Assembly (NCBI GenBank): GCA_025677825.1
Contig: JAIXMO010000029.1
Location: forward strand, 124,001-188,000
Direction of reading: 5' to 3'
DNA length: 64,000 bases
Source: Helicostylum pulchrum
Taxonomy: Eukaryota; Mucoromycota; Mucoromycetes; Mucorales; Mucoraceae
Every line of letters starts with the position of its first letter. Position 1 is the stretch's first letter. Under the pieces are notes generated by a model that saw only the letters and a list, made by a program, of their open reading frames with translations, made no database searches and had not been told where the DNA came from. Below are positions 58,535-64,000 of this stretch, piece after piece. The position numbers and the translations under genes are program-made.

Positions 58535-59511
58535 TTAGTTGTTCATGGAAAAGTTATGGTGATAGACCGGTGGTTGCGGTTGCATGACGGTATTATTAGC
58601 AGCTAATTCTGCATTGTATTGCGGGCATTCTTTATGAGTGACTAGTATTGTCTTTAAATCCAAAATCTCTTTACGCAGTGCGTCGGTTTCCATCTGAAGT
58701 TGATCGTTGTCATTAGCCAAGTATTCTACACGAGCCTGCAAGTTTGTAAGCCACTGCTTCTTTCTTTGACGACACTTTAATGCAGCTACAAAATTAAACA
58801 CAGTTAATATCCCATCCGTAATACTTTTATGCAAAAAAAAAAAAAAAAAAAAAAAAAGAAACTTACCGAGTCGATTTCTTTCCAGGAATTTCTTTCGCTT
58901 CTCTTCATCTTCCGGTACCTTATTGAATGACCGTGCTCTTTTTTTTGAATCTTTAGATCTGGGTGAAGTTTTAGTACTGTTGTTGACAAATTGTGCTTGG
59001 TATTGATACTGTTGTTGTTGGGTTTGAGAGCTATTACTATGTTCTTTAGGTCGTTGTTGCTCAAACTGGTACTGTAATAAATTGAGTTTAATATAAAAAA
59101 AGGTTATACAGCGAGAATCGTACTTACAGTCATGGAGTTTTCGGGATGAAAAGCGTCGTCACTATCTTCACCACTGGTAGTAGGCTGATGGTCAGATACA
59201 GAATATACATCTATACATTGTTTTTTCTGTTTAATATGTCTCTCCCTCTCTTTTAATTTACGATTTGATAATATAAAAACTTTACCATTGTTTATAGAAT
59301 TAGAATCGTAGTACGAGTAGGAAGATGTATTCGAACCCCAGACGTCAACGAGGAGGCCCGTGTTGTTGGTATTACTGCCCTCGCTTACTATCTTGGGTGC
59401 GCTAAACGGATTTACGGAGGATACCGTCAAAAAGCTTTGGTCAAATGGGTTTTGTTCTTTTGTGTCTGTTTCCGTGTTATTATCTGAAGTCGGTAGCCAT
59501 GTTGCATTCAT
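58535..59511 (-). CDS. bZIP transcription factor, ATF/CREB type
   Basis: CDS complement(join(58535..58785,58867..59071,59128..59511)), 279 aa. The basic region straddles the last intron (KRKKFLERNRLAALKCRQRK) and holds the NRxxAxxxR-type DNA-contact pattern (NRLAALKCR), as in Atf1/CREB. A leucine zipper follows with heptad Leu and hydrophobic residues (LQARVEYLANDNDQLQMETD, then LRKEILDLKTIL). The N-terminal half is low-complexity with acidic and Ser-rich segments (TSGEDSDDAF). In fungi such factors act downstream of the stress MAP kinase, and that assignment is inferred. A second splice reading in exon 1 (59 bp) would break the frame and was dismissed. Confidence 0.92.
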
Positions 59512-60648
59512 TTTTTGTTGTTGTTTTGTATCTATTACAGAAAATATTTAATTCTATTTTTGTTTTTACTAATTGTTTTTTTTTATTTTACCAGAGTGAG
59601 AGAAGAATTTAGATTGTTGAGAGAAGGAAAAAAGGAAAAAAAAAGAAAAGAAAAGATCTTTTTTTTTTTTTATCACTTGCTTTCCTTTTTTCTGCAATCT
59701 AAATTACATCATAGAATTTCCTTTTACGCTTCTTTGTGGACCTGAAAAAAAAAAAAATATGGAGTTTTAGCAATAATGACGAAACCTGTGCAACTGTCGA
59801 TTCCTTTACCGAGCCCCTGGTTCGTGCTCTTTTCTACTAGTGTATACAACACCCCGCTTGATATAACCTTTTACACCAAAATGACGTGCCAAAGAAATAA
59901 AGCGTGTTCTTTTTTTTTTTATTCTGCTTATCCTTTTTCCTTGTGTACGTTAAATTCAAGTAAGTATAGATTATTTAATACAAATGTCTATAAAAGTGAG
60001 AGTTTTTTTATTAGTATGTGTAGTTACATCGCAATGATTAAATGAATCCCCCTTTTTTTTGTCAGGCTATTTATTCCATCTTTTTTTTGGTAGAAAATAA
60101 GTGAACATTTCTCTTTCTACCTTTTCGCGACGTACTTTTTGTAAATTGACTGTGTATCAAGATACGAAAAAACGCACGCGGGTCAATAATTCGCGAAGAA
60201 AGATATTTTCTAGGCTCATAATTACAAAAGTGGAAAACGTCCAGATTGCTCTTTTGTAGTTCTCCATTAAGAGGAACTCGGAATCGGGGATGGATATGCA
60301 GCTGAACGTATTCATGTAGTTGATTTTGTTTTTGGTATCCAACATCCAGTTTTTTTATTCTCTACCATATTTTAATAGTTTCGATTATAAAGACAAATGA
60401 ACCGCTTTAATAAGTACCTCAGTGACCCTTATATTGAATATACTTTGTAACAAGGAAATGCGAAAAACTTATTTAGAAAAACGCAGGAGTATTTTATGCG
60501 GAATTGACGCCCGGTTTGATGAACTATACTCTTTGCTATATACATTCTTTAATAAATAATGCGCACTGCTTCTTTTTCTCGCAGTCGTCTTTTTTAATTT
60601 GCATGTAAAAGGAAATGAGCATTCAGGTTTACTAGTTTCAGAGATAAA
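59512..60648. other. Intergenic, no gene seen
   Basis: Promoter side of the bZIP gene (T-rich) followed by unassigned DNA. Small minus frames at 60157-60345 and 60469-60759 have no recognised motif. The second lies partly over repeat copy C4. Confidence 0.4.
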
Positions 60649-60900
60649 GGGCGGGTTAACCGCCCAAAAATGAAAATATTTTGTATTATAACAAAACGTG
60701 TTTCCTGTTTCTTCATAAATTAAAAACCCATAACTGCAGTGACTTCTGATGTGAAGCAATTTTTTTTTAGACTGCAGTATCTCAATGAGCGTTTTTCTTT
60801 AATTATTCACTATTCAATGTAAGGGTAGATCTCTCTTCCAGATTTTAGCCGCCCTTTAAATAGAGCTGCCGATTTATAATAATATATCTTTATAGTTAAA
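60649..60900 (+). repeat. Repeat copy C4 (right-end fragment)
   Basis: Starts GGGCGGGTTAACCGCCC (60649-60665), corresponding to the right arm tip of the fold-back module in C3 (GGGGTTGACCCCC), then continues CAAAAATGAAAAT and TTTCCTGTTTCTT, parallel to C3 63221-63560 and ending with AAGGGTAGAT...CTTCCA (60821). Only the right-end part of the element is present, with the module broken at its tip. Confidence 0.7.
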
Positions 60901-60997
60901 AAAATATTATATTTATTATAGGAAGATGGGCATCGTATTAAAATATAATTTTCGAGATATACGAAAATATATAAAGTGCTATACGAACAGAGTTCAT

Positions 60998-61199
60998 TTA
61001 CAAAATATAACCACCAACGAGCGGAAGAGCTTTTCCATCGGAATTACCGCCAAGCGTTTCTCCAACAGGTCGACCTACACTATTAATGGCACTACCGGAT
61101 AGGGGAGAAGAATATGGTTTAGGTTGTCCGTACTTTATTGCTGAGGAAAAAGTAACCATGATACTAGAGTGCTACCAAGAAAAGTGTAGAGGCATGCAT
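60998..61199 (-). pseudogene. Secreted-peptide-like gene, frameshifted
   Basis: ATG at 61199 gives MHASTLFLVA, matching MHIYTLFSVI of the intact gene. One extra base breaks the frame at TAG (near 61165), and the next frame continues SSIMVTFSSA (signal-peptide end) and the tail KYGQPKPYSSPLSGSAINSV, then VGETLGG... to TAA at 60998. The tail is unlike the intact one, contains GKALPLVGGYIL at the end, and lacks the KKR site. An ATG at 61159 would give a 53-residue product without a full leader. The likely event is a one-base insertion, though a start at 61159 cannot be ruled out. Confidence 0.5.
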
Positions 61200-61446
61200 T
61201 TTTTTTTAACAATAAATAAGTAAAATTAGAACTGAAAGAAGAAAGTTTTTTTGATTTTCAAAAAGTCTTTATATACAATTGCTATTTTCTACGATTAGAT
61301 GGTGAATAGAAGCCCGTAACTGGTCTAGCATGGCGTAAAGTACTCCTGAATTTTTTCGTAAATAAATTTCTCGTATTGCCTTATCTATTGTACATACAAT
61401 TAAGTATAAGAATCAGCGCCAATAAGTTATCAACAGGCTTAAAAAT

Positions 61447-61662
61447 ATGGCACAAGGTAGTCCTAAACCTTACAAGTTTTTTGCAATATTTAAAAACAAA
61501 CAAAATGCGTACGATAAATGCATTCTATATCCCGTTATTTTCCTTTCAAGCTTTTTAGGTTTAAGCCTGGTGGCACTTTATTTATTTATAGACAAAAAGA
61601 TTAGGGTTTTGATATTTGTATATAGAAACATAAAAAGTAACTCAAGTAGTGTATACATTTAA
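61447..61662 (+). CDS. Small single-pass membrane protein, uncertain
   Basis: 71 residues from ATG 61447. Polar basic N-terminus (MAQGSPKPYKFFAIFKNKQN) then one strong hydrophobic segment of about 22 residues (ILYPVIFLSSFLGLSLVALY) and a basic tail (DKKIRVLI). No family recognised, no homologue elsewhere in the window, and no splice or promoter support. It is convergent with the secreted-peptide relic at 61742-62167. Could be a chance frame. Confidence 0.25.
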   Translation: MAQGSPKPYKFFAIFKNKQNAYDKCILYPVIFLSSFLGLSLVALYLFIDKKIRVLIFVYRNIKSNSSSVYI

Positions 61663-61741
61663 GATGTATCTCTCCGGTAGCTGTTTAAAGTCTTTGGAAT
61701 CAGTTACAAGAGTGGTTACTTTCAATACCAGAAGTTTCAAT

Positions 61742-62167
61742 TTAATTACCACCTATATCATCACCTCTACCAGTGATACCTGCAGCAGAAAAAGACACAG
61801 CTTCGTTATTAAGATCCGGGCTACTAAAAGAATATGCCATGACTTCTGCGGTTTCTTTTGCAGATCCAACTCTATTATTGTTGCTACTGTCACCATCCAT
61901 AATACCAGAAGAAGGACCAATTCCTATATCTAAAGCTGCTGCATTCAAAGAACGAATTATTTGGGTGTTATTCACTTTTAGAATTACCAGACGAAAATCC
62001 TTTTTTTTTATTCCTCTCTTTTTGTAAAATTTATGATAAGCATTTTGGTTCTCTATACCTTGACGAATACCGACGGCTAAATTTTCTTTAGTGAAACTCT
62101 CTGCTGAAACGAAAGTACTGGCTAAGATACTAGCAAACGTTGTTGAGAATAGTGTATAGATATAATT
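61742..62167 (-). pseudogene. Secreted-peptide family copy, start codon lost
   Basis: From 62161 on the minus strand the reading is IYTLFSTTFASILASTFVSA, matching the leader of the intact gene, then ESFTKENLAVGIRQGIENQN and FYKKRG, again with a KKR site, and an unrelated tail (ILKVNNTQIIRSLNAAALD, then GGDDIGGN-type end). The frame stays open to the TGA/TAA at 61742. The intact gene's ATGCATATC is ATTATATC here: the ATG is changed and one base lost. Non-AUG initiation or an upstream exon cannot be excluded, but the nearest upstream ATG lies in another frame. Confidence 0.6.
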
Positions 62168-62249
62168 TTCTTTTCTTGTAAAAAAAACATTGGTATTAAA
62201 AAGAGAGAGTTTTGATTTTTAAAAGCGTTTTTTTTTTTTAATCGACTGC

Positions 62250-64000
62250 AATAAAAATGTTTATAGAATTTAATGTTTAAGCTCTTGCAGAAAGCGATAT
62301 ACATCATAGTTTTTTGTACAATAACTTGGAAGAGTTTAAAAACTGCTTAAAGTATTATAATCCATTATTTTCTATCCATTATTTTCTTAAAAACGCGTGT
62401 TTTTAAGCGAAGGTTTAGAAGTAACTCCTAAAAAAGGTCATTTTTCGATGATCGAAATAAGGAGTTTTATTTGTGTGATTAAACATCAGGAAATGATTAT
62501 TTTTTTTACGTTACTTAGTAGAAGTTACTCCTTAAAATGTTGTATTTAATATCAAATATTAAAAACAGCTTGTTGTTTCATATCTTTTTCGATTTTTTTT
62601 ATTTATTTTTCGGTCGGTCATTTTGATCATTTTTGATCATTTTGGGGGGTCAACCCCTGTTGTGTTTTTGTGGTTATTTTATTATTACTCAATATCTACT
62701 TTGTTTTTATTTGTGAAAAAAACAATGATAATAAAGTGTTTTTAGGCGCATATAATCCATTTAAATTTATATTTGTACAAAAAATACTGACCGAGTAATC
62801 ATCGTTTTAGACGTTTTTTTTCTGCTAAAATTTGAGTTAAGCGATCCTTAAAATAGCGAATTCTTTAAAGCGCGTTTTCTCGTTCAATTTTGGATGTAGC
62901 ACTTTTATTTATAAACATTCAATATATAGTTTTTAAATATCTAAATTCGGTACTATTTTTAAACACGGTAATAAAAAACTACATTTCATGTAATCGCGAA
63001 ACTCTGAAAATGGTTACACGATGTTACACTAAAAAAGTGTATTTTTCTACCCGAAAAAAAAACGTCTAAAACAGCGATTACTCTTTCAGTTTTTGCATTA
63101 GAAGTATGATTTAAAATGGATTAGAAGAGTCTAAATGAGTTTAATGTTATACATGTTTTTTCCACATAAATAGAAAAATTGGATCTGGAGTAATTGTAAA
63201 ATAACCTCAAAAACACAAAAGGGGTTGACCCCCTAAAAATGAAAATCGAAAAAAAACAAATAAGTTTATTTTTAATTTTTTTATCAAAGATATAGTAGAA
63301 CCAACTATTTTGTACTAAACAACTTGGGCCCAAAACGCATTTCCTTTTTCTTTAAAAAATAAAAAGCAATATTTATTATAACTGCTAATTTTAGCCGTAG
63401 TTTCTTATCTGAGCGATTATTTAAACCCAGGTATCTCAGTGAGCTTTTTTTTTGGAAGTGATTATTCACAGTTCAATATAAGAGCTTGTTCTGTAAGGGT
63501 ATGTTCAATGTAAGGGCGGATTTCTTCCATACTTCGGACACCCTCAATTAGAGCTGGTACTCTAAAGCTATAAAGATAATTAGTTATAAAATTATTTTTA
63601 GCAGAGTAAACAGATCATGCAAAAAGGAAAGTAGTATAAATTAGACATAACTAGTTTTTCTTTCTCTTACTCTCTTCATATTTATATAGTGTAGTTATCC
63701 ACTTTTATCCCTTTATCTGCCTCCCAGAGACATCAATAATATAATTTATATTTTGATAAAGGATATGGCAACACTGCTATGGTACAGGTATGAAAAAAAT
63801 GGAGCAAGTGAGTATATAAACAACATCTTTTTCCTTTTTTCCCTTTTTTTTTTTCTTCTTCTTTGGCTATGCCGAGGACTACCACACAGTGCTTTAGGTA
63901 CGCTTTATCGCCTGTGAGTAGGCCGGACCCGTAGTCTGTACGATGTAATGTGGTCTTGGAAGTTACCTAGCAACAGGACATCGGCAAAGGGGAAGATATC
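62250..64000 (+). repeat. Repeat copy C3 (runs off the right edge)
   Basis: Same orientation as C2; opposite to C1. 62260-63480 matches C2; 63570-64000 matches C1 11840-11490 in reverse complement. Begins about 85 bp upstream of the secreted-peptide relic. The motif TAAGGGCGGATTTCTTCCAT lies at 63511-63530. The outer GC-richer block (from about 63860) has roughly 38 extra bases near 63925-63965 relative to C1. No coding frame is shared. Confidence 0.8.
62644..63233. repeat. Fold-back module inside C3
   Basis: Starts GGGGGGTCAACCCC (62644-62657) and ends GGGGTTGACCCCC (63221-63233). The arms are long inverted copies (for example GTTTTAGACGTTTTTTT near 62803 and its complement near 63061), around a central 240 bp. 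Same module as in C1 and C2. Confidence 0.75.

Noticed and set aside
59240..59300. A possible 59-bp intron (GTAAAG to AACAG) inside exon 1 of the bZIP gene
   Set aside because: Removing 59 bases breaks the frame to the bZIP domain, whereas reading through keeps it.

Overview
The window looks like a nuclear chromosome segment of a Mucorales (Mucoromycota) fungus. The DNA is AT-rich, genes carry many short (about 50-100 bp) GT-AG introns, intergenic DNA is full of poly-A/T tracts, and the gene set is fungal: Zn2Cys6 factor, GRAM/VASt lipid-transfer protein, Opy2-like anchor, aspartokinase, and a GGPP synthase of the type used for Mucorales carotenoids. All exon joins were made by eye from reading frame, splice signals and family knowledge; no search was run.

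Layout. 0-1 kb: 5' part of an ankyrin-DIL protein running off the left edge. 1.7-7 kb: decayed DNA with a DDE-type transposase relic and a broken gene of an unrecognised family. 7.2-10 kb: an ankyrin-dysferlin-FYVE protein and a one-EF-hand protein. 10.7-13.9 kb: a secreted-peptide relic beside repeat copy C1. 14.2-20.7 kb: UBA3, a NOL11/Utp8-like nucleolar protein and a divergent mitochondrial carrier, all on the plus strand. 23.4-25.8 kb: a short-chain dehydrogenase and GGPP synthase. 28.9-33.6 kb: a degenerate Hsp70-like gene, an intact small secreted-peptide gene and repeat copy C2. 34.7-41.5 kb: an ATX1-type copper chaperone, an Opy2-like anchor, a Zn2Cys6 factor and aspartate kinase. 42.3-47.7 kb: an inverted, frameshifted second copy of the Hsp70-like gene, an F-box pseudogene and a repeat fragment. 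49.7-56 kb: a GRAM-VASt protein, cyclin C and a PDK-like mitochondrial kinase. 58.5-59.5 kb: a bZIP factor. 60.6-64 kb: repeat copies C4 and C3 with two more broken secreted-peptide genes.

The housekeeping blocks (7-10, 14-26, 34.6-41.5, 49.7-59.5 kb) are ordinary. The interest lies in the accessory DNA between them: a small family of Kex2-type secreted peptides (one intact, three broken), each near copies of a coding-poor repeat with a nested fold-back module of about 590 bp, and an inverted pair of Hsp70-like genes whose 3' halves are almost identical while their 5' halves have diverged. No convincing tRNA, rRNA or CRISPR was seen.
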